From the NCBI GenBank assembly GCA_009930325.1, contig RZYO01000018.1, positions 1 through 33,695 of the forward strand: a stretch of DNA of 33,695 bases. Reading direction: 5' to 3'. Source of the DNA: Spirochaetia bacterium. Its GTDB lineage: Bacteria; Spirochaetota; Spirochaetia; Sphaerochaetales; Sphaerochaetaceae. The position numbers and the translations under genes are program-made. The number at the start of each line of letters is the position of its first letter. The stretch's first letter is position 1. The notes under the pieces were generated by a model. It was not told the DNA's origin and did no database searches. It was given only the letters and a program-made list of their open reading frames with translations. Of this stretch, positions 1 through 7,411 are shown in pieces.

Positions 1-97
1 TGAAGTCATAGGAGCATAAACAATTACTCCTATTGGCTATTAAATTTAGTAATATAGTTAGCAGAATTAGGTTTACTGTTGACTTTTTATAGGAGAA
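1..97 (+). repeat. Left copy of perfect 97-bp terminal inverted repeat; leader of the mutarotase-GH4 operon
   Basis: Every base from 1 to 97 is the reverse complement of 33598-33694; identity stops at base 98. The copy ends just after the AGGAGA ribosome binding site (91-96) of the gene starting at 102, so it supplies the whole visible 5' leader. It holds a 7-bp stem (ATAGGAG at 8-14, CTCCTAT at 27-33, 12-nt loop) and a -10-like TATAGT at 53-58 without a good -35. Any reading frame entering from the left closes by base 19, so an upstream gene could end inside it. The repeat may continue beyond the window, so 97 bp is a minimum length. Confidence 0.97.
53..58 (+). promoter_or_regulatory. Possible -10 element inside the repeated leader
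   Basis: TATAGT matches the sigma-70 -10 consensus at 5 of 6 bases and lies 43 bases before the ATG at 102. No good -35 sits 16-18 bases upstream: TTGGCT at 33-38 leaves only a 14-base spacer. If real, the promoter would need an activator or an atypical -35. The same element occurs at the citF end. Confidence 0.3.
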
Positions 98-101
98 TAC
101 A

Positions 102-1100
102 ATGAGTTTTTTTTATGATACAGAGATAATTGAAGGGAAAAAATCTTATTTATTAGGATATGAGAAAGAAACAAATGAAGAACACAACGTGTTAATTAAA
201 GTATCGCCATCTTTGGGGAATAACCTATATTGCTTTAGAGTAGATGAATATGAAGTCATTCATTATGACAGCTATTTTTCACTTAACTCTTATTATACCG
301 GTAATCCAATCTTATATCCTTTTCCTAATAGATTACAAAATTGTTTTTATCAATTCAATGGGAAACAACATTGGCATCAAAAACATGGGATTCCGATATT
401 TCTTCATTCTTTAGTTTATGATGAGGCCTGGGAATGTGATGAACCAGAAATAACAAATGATTATGCAAGAATTAAAACATGGATTAACATAAATAAAAAA
501 CATCCAATTTATGAAGGATTTCCCTGGGAACATAAGTTAACAGTATTTTTTGAAGTAAATAAAAATGGTTTTGATATTATTTATGAAGTAGAAAATCATT
601 CAATTGAAGAACTTCCTTTTGGAATATCTTACCATACCTTCTTCAAAAAATTATGCGGAGATAATAATTCATTTATTAGAGTTCCTGCACAACATATGAT
701 GGAGTTAAACAAAGAACTACTTCCAACAGGTAAATTATTAGATGTAGAAGGAAAATCTTTTGATTTGAGAAAACCAATCTCACCTAGTAAACTAAATCTA
801 GATAATTGTTACACAACAATGATAAAAAATGAAAGAGTCTTTATTAATTACCCAAATATTGGATTAAAAATTTATATGGATGCTACAGAAGATTTCACCC
901 ATATGCAAGTTTTTACTCCTAAAAATAAACCATTTTTTTGTGTAGAAAGACAAACATGCTCAACTGATGCCGTAAATCTTGACAACAAAGGCTTTAAAAA
1001 AGAAGCACATCTCTTAAGAGTAAAGCCAAAAGAAAAAAAAGAAGGCACAGTAAAATTTATATTTGAATTTAATAAATTAAAAGAGGTTATATATGACTAA
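102..1100 (+). CDS. Aldose 1-epimerase (galactose mutarotase family)
   Basis: This is a 332-residue cytosolic protein that would interconvert the alpha and beta anomers of a hexose, probably galactose or glucose released by the next two genes. It carries the mutarotase hallmarks: a PNRLQ segment after a Pro-rich turn (about residues 74-80), HGIPIF near residue 95, a His in GISYHTFF (H178) and a Glu in the CVERQTCSTDA block (E282). These fit the catalytic His/Glu pair of the family, and the length is normal. The ATG at 102 follows AGGAGA at 91-96, which lies inside the terminal repeat. Its stop overlaps the next start by 8 bases (ATGACTAA), which indicates translational coupling. Substrate specificity cannot be read from sequence. 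Confidence 0.85.
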   Translation: MSFFYDTEIIEGKKSYLLGYEKETNEEHNVLIKVSPSLGNNLYCFRVDEYEVIHYDSYFSLNSYYTGNPILYPFPNRLQNCFYQFNGKQHWHQKHGIPIFLHSLVYDEAWECDEPEITNDYARIKTWININKKHPIYEGFPWEHKLTVFFEVNKNGFDIIYEVENHSIEELPFGISYHTFFKKLCGDNNSFIRVPAQHMMELNKELLPTGKLLDVEGKSFDLRKPISPSKLNLDNCYTTMIKNERVFINYPNIGLKIYMDATEDFTHMQVFTPKNKPFFCVERQTCSTDAVNLDNKGFKKEAHLLRVKPKEKKEGTVKFIFEFNKLKEVIYD

Positions 1101-2472
1101 AATATCATTAATAGGAGCCGGAAGTGTTGTTTTTTCAAAACAACTAATGGTTGATATACTAGGATTCCCCGCTCTAGAAAACTGTGAATTCTGCCTTGAG
1201 GATATCGATACTGAAAGATTAGGCTTAATTGAAAAGGTTGCTAGAATGTTTGTAAAGCAAAGAAATAGCAAAGCAACAATAACCACAACTAACAATATTG
1301 ATCAAGCAGTAAAAGATGCTGATTTTGTAATAAATCTAGTTCAAGTGGGAGGCTTCAAATCCACGTTATTAGATTTTGAAATCCCAGAAAAATATGGATT
1401 AAAACAAACTATTGCAGATACTATGAGTGTCGGAGGAATCTTTAGAGCACTAAGAACAATGCCAGTAATGGATGAAATTTGTAAAGCTATAATTAAATAC
1501 GATTCAAAAGCTTTTTTATTAAATTACACAAATCCAATGGCAATGCTATCTCAATATGTTTTAAAAAAGTACAAATCAGTTAAATATGTTGGACTTTGTC
1601 ATAGTGTGCAAACCACAAGTAAACAACTTGCTTTATATCTTAATGTTCCTTATGAAGAATTAGACGTAAAAGTTGCAGGGATAAATCATCAAGCTTGGTT
1701 TTTAAAACTTGAAACAAAAGGAATAAATTTATACCCAAAACTATTTGAGTTAAAAAACAAAATTGATAATGATTCTAATTATATGCCAGAACATCTTTAT
1801 AATTGTCCTGCTTCAGATTCTTGGTTTAGAGAAAACTTTAAAGAAAATGCAGTTGAAACCTTTGAAGGCGATAAAATAAGATTTGAAATGTTAAAAAGAC
1901 TAGGTTATTTTGTAACTGAATCTAGTGAACATAATGCTGAATATTGTCCATTTTATTTAAAAGATCCAGAATTAATTAAAAAATATAAAATACCAGTAAA
2001 TGAATATATTCGACGATGCAAAATAAACATTAAAGAATTTGAATCAACAAAACAAAGTATATTAAATAATGAAGAATTGCATGTAAATATGAGTGAAGAA
2101 TATGCTGGATCTATTATCAATTCAATTGTTAGTGGCGTAAATAGTCAAATCAACGGGAATGTTCTAAACACCAATTTAATCACAAACCTTCCTAATAATT
2201 GCTGTGTAGAAGTCCCCTGCTTAATTAATAAAAATGGAATTCAACCTATCTATATTGGAAAAATACCAGAACAATTGGCCTGTTATAATAGAACAAATAT
2301 TAATGTTCAAAATTTAGTTGTCGAAGCAGTTCTTGAAAATAAGAAAGAACTTATATACCAAGCTATAATGCTAGACCCTCTTTGTTCCTCTATGTTGAAT
2401 TTTTCACAAATGGATAAAATGACAAATGAATTATTTTTAGCTCATAAAGAGTTAATACCATATTTTAAATAA
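1093..2472 (+). CDS. melA: Alpha-galactosidase, glycoside hydrolase family 4 (MelA-like)
   Basis: This 459-residue cytosolic enzyme likely hydrolyses alpha-galactosides such as melibiose by the NAD- and Mn-dependent GH4 redox/elimination mechanism. It starts with a Rossmann NAD motif (GAGSVVFSK, residues 8-16). NYTNPMA is followed by GLCHSVQ (C169-H170, metal ligand region) and GINHQAWF (N198-H199). The CHSV tetrad is the alpha-galactosidase signature within GH4, and the LGYFVTESSEHNAEY block is also shared with E. coli MelA from memory. Length is near that of MelA. It overlaps the mutarotase by 8 bases and is 14 bases ahead of the second GH4 gene. No transporter or regulator for the sugar lies in the window, so these may be beyond the left edge. 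Confidence 0.88.
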   Translation: MTKISLIGAGSVVFSKQLMVDILGFPALENCEFCLEDIDTERLGLIEKVARMFVKQRNSKATITTTNNIDQAVKDADFVINLVQVGGFKSTLLDFEIPEKYGLKQTIADTMSVGGIFRALRTMPVMDEICKAIIKYDSKAFLLNYTNPMAMLSQYVLKKYKSVKYVGLCHSVQTTSKQLALYLNVPYEELDVKVAGINHQAWFLKLETKGINLYPKLFELKNKIDNDSNYMPEHLYNCPASDSWFRENFKENAVETFEGDKIRFEMLKRLGYFVTESSEHNAEYCPFYLKDPELIKKYKIPVNEYIRRCKINIKEFESTKQSILNNEELHVNMSEEYAGSIINSIVSGVNSQINGNVLNTNLITNLPNNCCVEVPCLINKNGIQPIYIGKIPEQLACYNRTNINVQNLVVEAVLENKKELIYQAIMLDPLCSSMLNFSQMDKMTNELFLAHKELIPYFK

Positions 2473-2486
2473 AAAAAGGAGTATAT

Positions 2487-3761
2487 ATGAAAATTGTATT
2501 AATTGGTGCGGGAAGTGCTATGTTCGGACTTGGTGCACTGGGAGATATTTTTAAAAGCAAAACTTTAGAAGGCTGTGAAATATGTTTAGTAGATATTAAT
2601 CCAGTATCACTTGGAGAAGTAGCAAAAGTTTCAACAGAATATATTAATTCTAATAATTTAAATTATAGAATAACTTCTACAACAAATAGAAAAGAAGCAT
2701 TAAAAAAAGCAGATTTTGTTTTAATCTCAATCGAAGTAGGAGATAGATATGAATTATGGGAAATGGATTGGAATATACCTCTTCATTTTGGAATAAAACA
2801 AGTTTATGGCGAAAATGGTGGCCCTGGAGGACTATTCCATTCTTTTAGAATAATCCCTCCAATCTTAGAAATTTGTGGTGATATTGCAAACATTTGCCCA
2901 AAAGCAATAATTATGAATTTAAGTAATCCCATGACAAATATATTAACTGCTGTAACAAGAAAATATCCACAATTAAATATTATTGGGCTATGTCATGAAG
3001 TATCTTCAATGGTTATTCATCTTCCAAAAATATTAAATATACCATTTGAAGAATTACATACAATATCAGGAGGCCTCAATCATTTTAGTTGTTTATTAGA
3101 TGCAACATATGTTAAAGATGGGTCTTCTGCAATGGAAGACATAATGGAAAAAGGAATTCCTTATTTTCAGGGAACACTAGAAAGAGGTCTATTTATGGAA
3201 ATAATAAAATATTTTAAAAAAATACCAATTACTACCGATAGCCATTTTAGTGAATACATACATTGGGCTCAAGAAGTAGCAGATCATTCTGGAGTAATGG
3301 ATTTCTACACTAATTATAAAAAAGAATGCTTGAGTCACCAAGTTGATATGTATGGTAGATTAAAGTCAGGTACTCTTCCAGAAGAATATTGGAGAGTAGT
3401 CCCTATTATTGAAGGAATAATTAATAATGACAACCATGAAGAGCTAGCAATAAATATGGTAAATAATGGTTTAATTTCAACCTTACCAGATGATACCATT
3501 GTTGAAGTTCCCGCAATAGTAAATAAAAATGGAATACAAGGAATTAATATTGATAATGTTATGCCATTAGGATTCTCATCTCTATTAAATAATAGAGTAG
3601 GAGTACTTAGACTATGTGCTGAAGCAGTAATCCAACAATCAAGAGATTTAGCATTACAAGCTCTTCTTGTTGATACAACAAACAACAGTATTCTTCAAAC
3701 AGAAAAATTACTAGATACAATGATTAATCTTCAAAAAGATTATCTTGGATATTTAAAATAG
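2487..3761 (+). CDS. Glycoside hydrolase family 4 protein, probable alpha-glucosidase
   Basis: The 424-residue protein is a second GH4 enzyme, paralogous to its upstream neighbour. It has the NAD-binding GAGSAMFG near residue 8, MNLSNPMT, GLCHEV (C169-H170-E171-V172) and GGLNHFS (N198-H199), so the metal and NAD sites are intact. CHEV in place of CHSV is, in the GH4 literature as I recall it, the alpha-glucosidase-type tetrad; alpha-glucuronidase is the main alternative. It lacks the phosphosugar-type CDMP or CN(V/I)P tetrads, so the substrate is probably not phosphorylated. AAAGGAG precedes the ATG. A strong terminator follows at 3782-3814, so this ends the operon. Confidence 0.8.
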   Translation: MKIVLIGAGSAMFGLGALGDIFKSKTLEGCEICLVDINPVSLGEVAKVSTEYINSNNLNYRITSTTNRKEALKKADFVLISIEVGDRYELWEMDWNIPLHFGIKQVYGENGGPGGLFHSFRIIPPILEICGDIANICPKAIIMNLSNPMTNILTAVTRKYPQLNIIGLCHEVSSMVIHLPKILNIPFEELHTISGGLNHFSCLLDATYVKDGSSAMEDIMEKGIPYFQGTLERGLFMEIIKYFKKIPITTDSHFSEYIHWAQEVADHSGVMDFYTNYKKECLSHQVDMYGRLKSGTLPEEYWRVVPIIEGIINNDNHEELAINMVNNGLISTLPDDTIVEVPAIVNKNGIQGINIDNVMPLGFSSLLNNRVGVLRLCAEAVIQQSRDLALQALLVDTTNNSILQTEKLLDTMINLQKDYLGYLK

Positions 3762-3781
3762 GCATTTAACAATTAACTAAA

Positions 3782-3820
3782 CATTAAACAACTGTTTAAT
3801 ACAGTTGTTTAATGCGCTTA
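3782..3820. terminator. Intrinsic terminator between convergent operons
   Basis: There is a perfect 13-bp stem (CATTAAACAACTG 3782-3794, CAGTTGTTTAATG 3802-3814) with a 7-base loop. It closes the GH4 operon. It also covers the last codons and stop (3796-3798) of the convergent CrtO-like gene, so one hairpin may serve both directions. The U-tract is weak on either side. Confidence 0.8.
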
Positions 3821-4299
3821 TTATTATTTTCTAAAATTCTAACTAATCTAGGACGATTGTATCTTTGAGCAAGGATACAAGGGAAATTTACTAATAAAGC
3901 ATATAATAACATTATCCAAATAACAAAAAAAGGACACCAAAATCCAAATATCCAAAAAGGAATAATTTGGCACCAATGAGAAAGTTCTGCCCTACCTGTT
4001 TCAATTATAAATTTATTTAAGTATTCATCATCAAAAGTTTTTATATTTTTCTTTCTAAACCCATTTTTATGAACTTTAGCACCATCAGGTAATAAATGCT
4101 TCCATTTATTTATTTTAAATACTGTTTTATATATTTGCCCATTTTTTTCCCATTTATACTCTTTAAGAATAAAAAAATTAGGATTAAACAAATTGGGATT
4201 TAAAAAATTAAAAATTAAAGTTACAATTAATTGAAGTAAAGGCCATACTATAAAAAAAGACAATATAATTACCCAATTTGGAACAAAAATAATTTGCAT
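3796..4299 (-). CDS. CrtO-like membrane acyltransferase (glycosyl-4,4'-diaponeurosporenoate acyltransferase family)
   Basis: The 167-residue protein has the length and conserved pattern of staphylococcal CrtO, which esterifies the glucose of a carotenoid glycoside. Visible features are an N-terminal hydrophobic segment (about 8-32), W-x-x-LLPDGA near residue 67, FIIETGRAELSHW near 93-105, a second hydrophobic segment (about 112-138), and the NFPCILAQRYNRPR block near 138-151. It starts 8 bases after the CrtQ-like gene, with TAGGAG overlapping that gene's stop codon, so the two are cotranscribed. No carotenoid synthase or desaturase is present. The acyl acceptor is therefore unknown and may be another glycolipid. 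Family assignment is firm; the substrate is not. Confidence 0.78.
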   Translation of the reverse strand: MQIIFVPNWVIILSFFIVWPLLQLIVTLIFNFLNPNLFNPNFFILKEYKWEKNGQIYKTVFKINKWKHLLPDGAKVHKNGFRKKNIKTFDDEYLNKFIIETGRAELSHWCQIIPFWIFGFWCPFFVIWIMLLYALLVNFPCILAQRYNRPRLVRILENNNKRIKQLY

Positions 4300-4307
4300 A
4301 TGAACTC

Positions 4308-5393
4308 CTACAATTTTCTACCTTTCCATGTTGTAGATTTAAAAAAGTAAGTCTTAAAAAGGGAATAAAAAAATATTACAACAAATGCAACCAAATAAAA
4401 AGGAAATAATAAACTAATTACAAAAGGAAAAGAACCTATTTTTTTTGTATCCCTTCTAAGTTTTATTACAGTAATTATATATATTATTATTTCTACTACC
4501 AAAGAAAAATAATTATTTAATACAATTGAATTTCGTATTTCTATTGGCAAAGCACTTAAATAACTTACCCAAAAGAAAACCATTAAAAATAATTTCAAAT
4601 CTATAGAAACAGAAGCTTGTGAAAAATTCTTTGACCACCCTTCCAATAATTGAAAAAACCCTTTTGGATACATTTTAAATTTTATTTCATCTCCACCTAA
4701 TTCTAAGTCAACATTAATAGAATGACTATTATAATATTTCCCAAGATGTAAATCTTCAACAACTTTATCTTTTACTGGCTCATATCCTCCATTATCTAGA
4801 AATAGTTTTTTATCTATCATGAATACAGGGCCATAAAAACCAACATATTTCTCTTGTTTGTATATAGATAAAGAAGTTGCACAAATTTGAATTAAATTAA
4901 AAAAATAGGAAAAATATTCATAGAATTTATTTACCACATGATATGGTTGAACGGATAAAGGATTATTTGATTTCTCATATTTAGAAACTAAACTCTCTAC
5001 AGCGGTAGAAGAAAATCTTACATCTGAATCAATAAATAATAATATTTCACCACTTGCAATATTTGCCCCATTTTGACAAGCCCAAGGTTTTCCTTTCCAA
5101 CCATCTTTTAAATTATCAAATAATAAATACTTTACATTATGTTTTTTTATAACATTAGCTGTATTATCTTGGGAATTATCATCAACACAGATTATCTCAT
5201 GAATATTATAAGTTTGCTTTTCAAGATCATTTAAAATATTGTCAATGTTATTTTCTTCGTTCCTTGCGGGAATAATAATTGAAATTTTATAATCTTTTTT
5301 TTTGCATGAATTTTTATTTAACAAAGGAAATTTACTAAAAAGAAAAAAGGATACAATGAATCCAATAATTATAGCAATGATATTAATTTCCAC
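4308..5393 (-). CDS. CrtQ-like family 2 glycosyltransferase, membrane-anchored
   Basis: The 361-residue protein begins with one membrane helix (about 4-22). A GT2 domain follows: IIIPARNEENN (40-49), a VDDNS turn near 70-74, and the metal-binding D-S-D at 122-124. Blocks shared with Staphylococcus CrtQ include SVQPYH plus FYEYFSYFFNL, FYGPV, and a Gly-Phe-x-x-Leu-x-Glu-Gly-Trp segment before C-terminal membrane helices, and it ends in WKGR. CrtQ attaches glucose to a diaponeurosporenoate carboxyl in staphyloxanthin synthesis. With no carotenoid genes here, the acceptor is open. GTG is the chosen start, with GGAAG at a normal distance; a promoter is seen at 5530-5559. Confidence 0.78.
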   Translation of the reverse strand: MEINIIAIIIGFIVSFFLFSKFPLLNKNSCKKKDYKISIIIPARNEENNIDNILNDLEKQTYNIHEIICVDDNSQDNTANVIKKHNVKYLLFDNLKDGWKGKPWACQNGANIASGEILLFIDSDVRFSSTAVESLVSKYEKSNNPLSVQPYHVVNKFYEYFSYFFNLIQICATSLSIYKQEKYVGFYGPVFMIDKKLFLDNGGYEPVKDKVVEDLHLGKYYNSHSINVDLELGGDEIKFKMYPKGFFQLLEGWSKNFSQASVSIDLKLFLMVFFWVSYLSALPIEIRNSIVLNNYFSLVVEIIIYIITVIKLRRDTKKIGSFPFVISLLFPFYLVAFVVIFFYSLFKTYFFKSTTWKGRKL

Positions 5394-5529
5394 GTAATAA
5401 CTTCCTTTTTTATAAAGAAATTTTTCTTATCAAAAAATTCCTTCTTTTTATAAAAATTTATTAGTAGTATATCATAATATAATAATTTGTTTAAAAAAAC
5501 ATAAAATAACAAATCAATTATTTATATAA

Positions 5530-5559
5530 ATTATAAATGATAAATTGAATTTGGCACAA
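5530..5559 (-). promoter_or_regulatory. Promoter of the CrtQ/CrtO-like operon
   Basis: On the minus strand, TTGTGC (5554-5559) and a consensus TATAAT (5530-5535) are separated by 18 bases. It lies between the HD-domain gene that ends at 5561 and the glycosyltransferase start at 5393, giving a leader of about 130 bases in which I see no conserved structure. Confidence 0.55.
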
Positions 5560-5560
5560 A

Positions 5561-6088
5561 TTAAACAAATAATAATTTATAAAAAAATCTTTTATAAATA
5601 TTTGTAAACAATTCATAAATTGAACAAATTTTGTCACTTAAGCAAACTACAAGACTTTCTTTAGATTTTGGAATAGAAAAAGTAATTGGAAACATATGTT
5701 TTAATATTATATCTATCTCTTTTTTAGTAAGTGAAATATCTTCTTGAGCAGCAATAACAGCTTTACTAGGATGCCTTCTTAAATGATGTTTTTTATGTTC
5801 CTCGGTTTTCTCATGGCAATCATAAAGATAATAATCATGAAGAAGTGCACCTCTAATTAATTGAAGATAATCAATATTTAATCTAAGGAGTTTTGATATG
5901 AAAACAGAAACATATGCTACATTAACACTATGTCTAAGCAAAGATGTACCAAAGTGATGTGTATATGCCCTAGTTTGTAACAATCTAGTATTTTTACATA
6001 ATTGATTGAAAGTTTGAGAAAACATTTCCAAATCAATTTTACTTTGAGTTTTTAATTTCACAGGTTGATTATAAGACATAATATCCAT
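5561..6088 (-). CDS. HD-domain protein, probable phosphohydrolase
   Basis: The 175-residue protein carries an HD metal-binding fold: THHFGTSLLRHSVNVAY (about 43-59), the H-D pair in ALLHDYYLYD (about 81-90), a later His in ILKHMFP, and a final Asp in CLSDKICS. This arrangement suits metal-dependent phosphohydrolases of the HD superfamily, but no substrate can be named. The first ATG at 6088 is used; a second in-frame ATG nine bases on is equally possible because neither has a strong ribosome binding site. It is transcribed divergently from another small HD protein, with a 186-base AT-rich gap between them, and may be monocistronic. Confidence 0.65.
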   Translation of the reverse strand: MDIMSYNQPVKLKTQSKIDLEMFSQTFNQLCKNTRLLQTRAYTHHFGTSLLRHSVNVAYVSVFISKLLRLNIDYLQLIRGALLHDYYLYDCHEKTEEHKKHHLRRHPSKAVIAAQEDISLTKKEIDIILKHMFPITFSIPKSKESLVVCLSDKICSIYELFTNIYKRFFYKLLFV

Positions 6089-6274
6089 TATTGCTACAGG
6101 AAACTATCTGAGTTCATATAAAATACATAAAAAAATCTATATATAAAGATTTATATAGTTTTTTAATTTTTATCAAAATTAACTTTTCTTATATTGCAGT
6201 TGTTTTTTATATTGCATTTTAATTTTATATTATAAATAATAAAAATGTAACTTAATTAGGAGATCACTATTTTT

Positions 6275-6760
6275 ATGGATACAAAAATTATTAGAGATAA
6301 AATGATTGACTATTACAAAGGGGATCCAAAAAGAATACAACATTTTATCAAAGTTGAAGCTTTTGCCACTTTAATTGCTGAAAAAGAAAAAGTCTCAAAA
6401 GAAATAGGAATAATTATTTCTATTTTAGGTTATGTACATGATATTGGAATAAAAATAGCTGAAAAAGAATATGGAAGTAGTAATGGCAAACTTCAAGAAA
6501 AATGTGGAGCTGAACCTTCCAGAAATTTAGTTATTCAATCTGGATTCTCAAAAGAAATTGCTGATAGAGTAAGTTTTATTGTTGCTCATCACCACACATA
6601 TGAAAATGTTGAAGGTCTCGATTATCAAATTCTTGTTGAGGCTGATATTATCGTAAATATATATGAAGACAATATTTCTAAAGACATAATTCCTTCAATT
6701 AAGAAAAATATTTTCAAAACACAAAGTGGCTTAGATTTATTAAATAAATTATATAACTAA
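6275..6760 (+). CDS. Small HD-domain protein, probable phosphohydrolase
   Basis: The 161-residue cytosolic protein contains RIQHFIKVEAFA (about 20-31), a YVHDIGI motif (about 53-59, the H-D dyad), AHHHTYEN (about 109-116) and VEADIIVNIYED. These supply the usual His/Asp ligands of a single HD domain, and the protein is little more than that domain. Related proteins of this size are common in anaerobic bacteria and mostly uncharacterised. AGGAG precedes the ATG by about 12 bases. It is divergent from the other HD gene but only distantly similar to it, so a recent duplication is unlikely. Confidence 0.65.
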   Translation: MDTKIIRDKMIDYYKGDPKRIQHFIKVEAFATLIAEKEKVSKEIGIIISILGYVHDIGIKIAEKEYGSSNGKLQEKCGAEPSRNLVIQSGFSKEIADRVSFIVAHHHTYENVEGLDYQILVEADIIVNIYEDNISKDIIPSIKKNIFKTQSGLDLLNKLYN

Positions 6761-6796
6761 ATTAATTGCTTCTATTTTCTACTAAAAAAGAAAAAC

Positions 6797-6825
6797 TTGC
6801 AAATTTTAAATAATGGTCTTATTAT
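6797..6825 (+). promoter_or_regulatory. Promoter of the tetR-hydrolase unit
   Basis: TTGCAA (6797-6802) and TATTAT (6820-6825) are separated by exactly 17 bases. The predicted start site falls inside the inverted repeat at 6826-6853, as expected for an autoregulated TetR-family promoter. Confidence 0.6.
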
Positions 6826-6853
6826 GGAAACTGAAAATATTTTTTTAGTTTCC
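6826..6853. promoter_or_regulatory. Inverted repeat abutting the tetR promoter, candidate operator or leader hairpin
   Basis: GGAAACT (6826-6832) is mirrored by AGTTTCC (6847-6853), with a 14-base A/T-rich centre that can pair further. It begins right after the -10 element and ends 11 bases before the tetR ATG. It could be the TetR operator or a hairpin in the mRNA leader. It is not a good terminator for the upstream HD gene, because no U-tract follows. Confidence 0.5.
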
Positions 6854-6864
6854 AGGATTAAATA

Positions 6865-7410
6865 ATGAAAGATGAAATAATCACAAATTCAATAAAATTA
6901 TTTAACAGTTCAGGCTGTAAGTTTTCTATGCAAGAATTAGCAAATGAATTACAAATAAGCAAAAAAACCCTTTATAAATTCTTTTCTTCAAAAGAAGAAA
7001 TATTAACTTATATAATTAATGAAAGCTTTGATGAAGTTCATCAAAAGCAACATGAAATATATAAATCTAATCTTAGCATTGAGAAAAAATTAAGAGAAAT
7101 TTTAACAACAAGCTTTAATAGACAAGATTCAATTAATATGGAAAAAACTAAAGAAATTAATAAATATTATCCTGATCTTTATAAAATAATCGAAAAAAGA
7201 TATAGAGAAGAATGGACTTTAGTTGAAAATCTTCTTGTTGAAGGAAAAGATAAAGGGATTTTTGAATATTGGAGTCTCTCCTATATTATAGAATTAATGA
7301 AATATGCAATGAGTTTAGTCATTTTGCATCTTAATAAATCAACAACTTATAAATCAGCGATAGCCGTTTCAATGAATAGCCTTGTTGATGGTATAAAAAA
7401 GAGGGGATAA
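6865..7410 (+). CDS. TetR-family transcriptional regulator
   Basis: The 181-residue protein has a typical TetR N-terminal helix-turn-helix (about residues 3-48): ITNSIKLFNSSG, then MQELANELQISKKTLYKFF and SSKEEIL. The divergent C-terminal half is a probable ligand-binding domain. AGGA lies 7 bases before the ATG. One base separates its stop from the alpha/beta hydrolase start, so both are on one transcript. The efflux operon that starts about 1.1 kb downstream is a plausible regulatory target, since TetR proteins often repress RND pumps. That link is inferred from position only. Confidence 0.85.
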   Translation: MKDEIITNSIKLFNSSGCKFSMQELANELQISKKTLYKFFSSKEEILTYIINESFDEVHQKQHEIYKSNLSIEKKLREILTTSFNRQDSINMEKTKEINKYYPDLYKIIEKRYREEWTLVENLLVEGKDKGIFEYWSLSYIIELMKYAMSLVILHLNKSTTYKSAIAVSMNSLVDGIKKRG

Positions 7411-7411
7411 T

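Noticed and set aside
1-97. Integron attC-type site or insertion-sequence end
   Set aside because: No attC core motifs arranged as inverted boxes, no transposase or integrase in the window, and the only internal pairing is a 7-bp stem.
3796-5393. Carotenoid (staphyloxanthin) biosynthesis cluster
   Set aside because: Only the glycosyl- and acyltransferase homologues are present; no synthase, desaturase or oxidase genes are adjacent.
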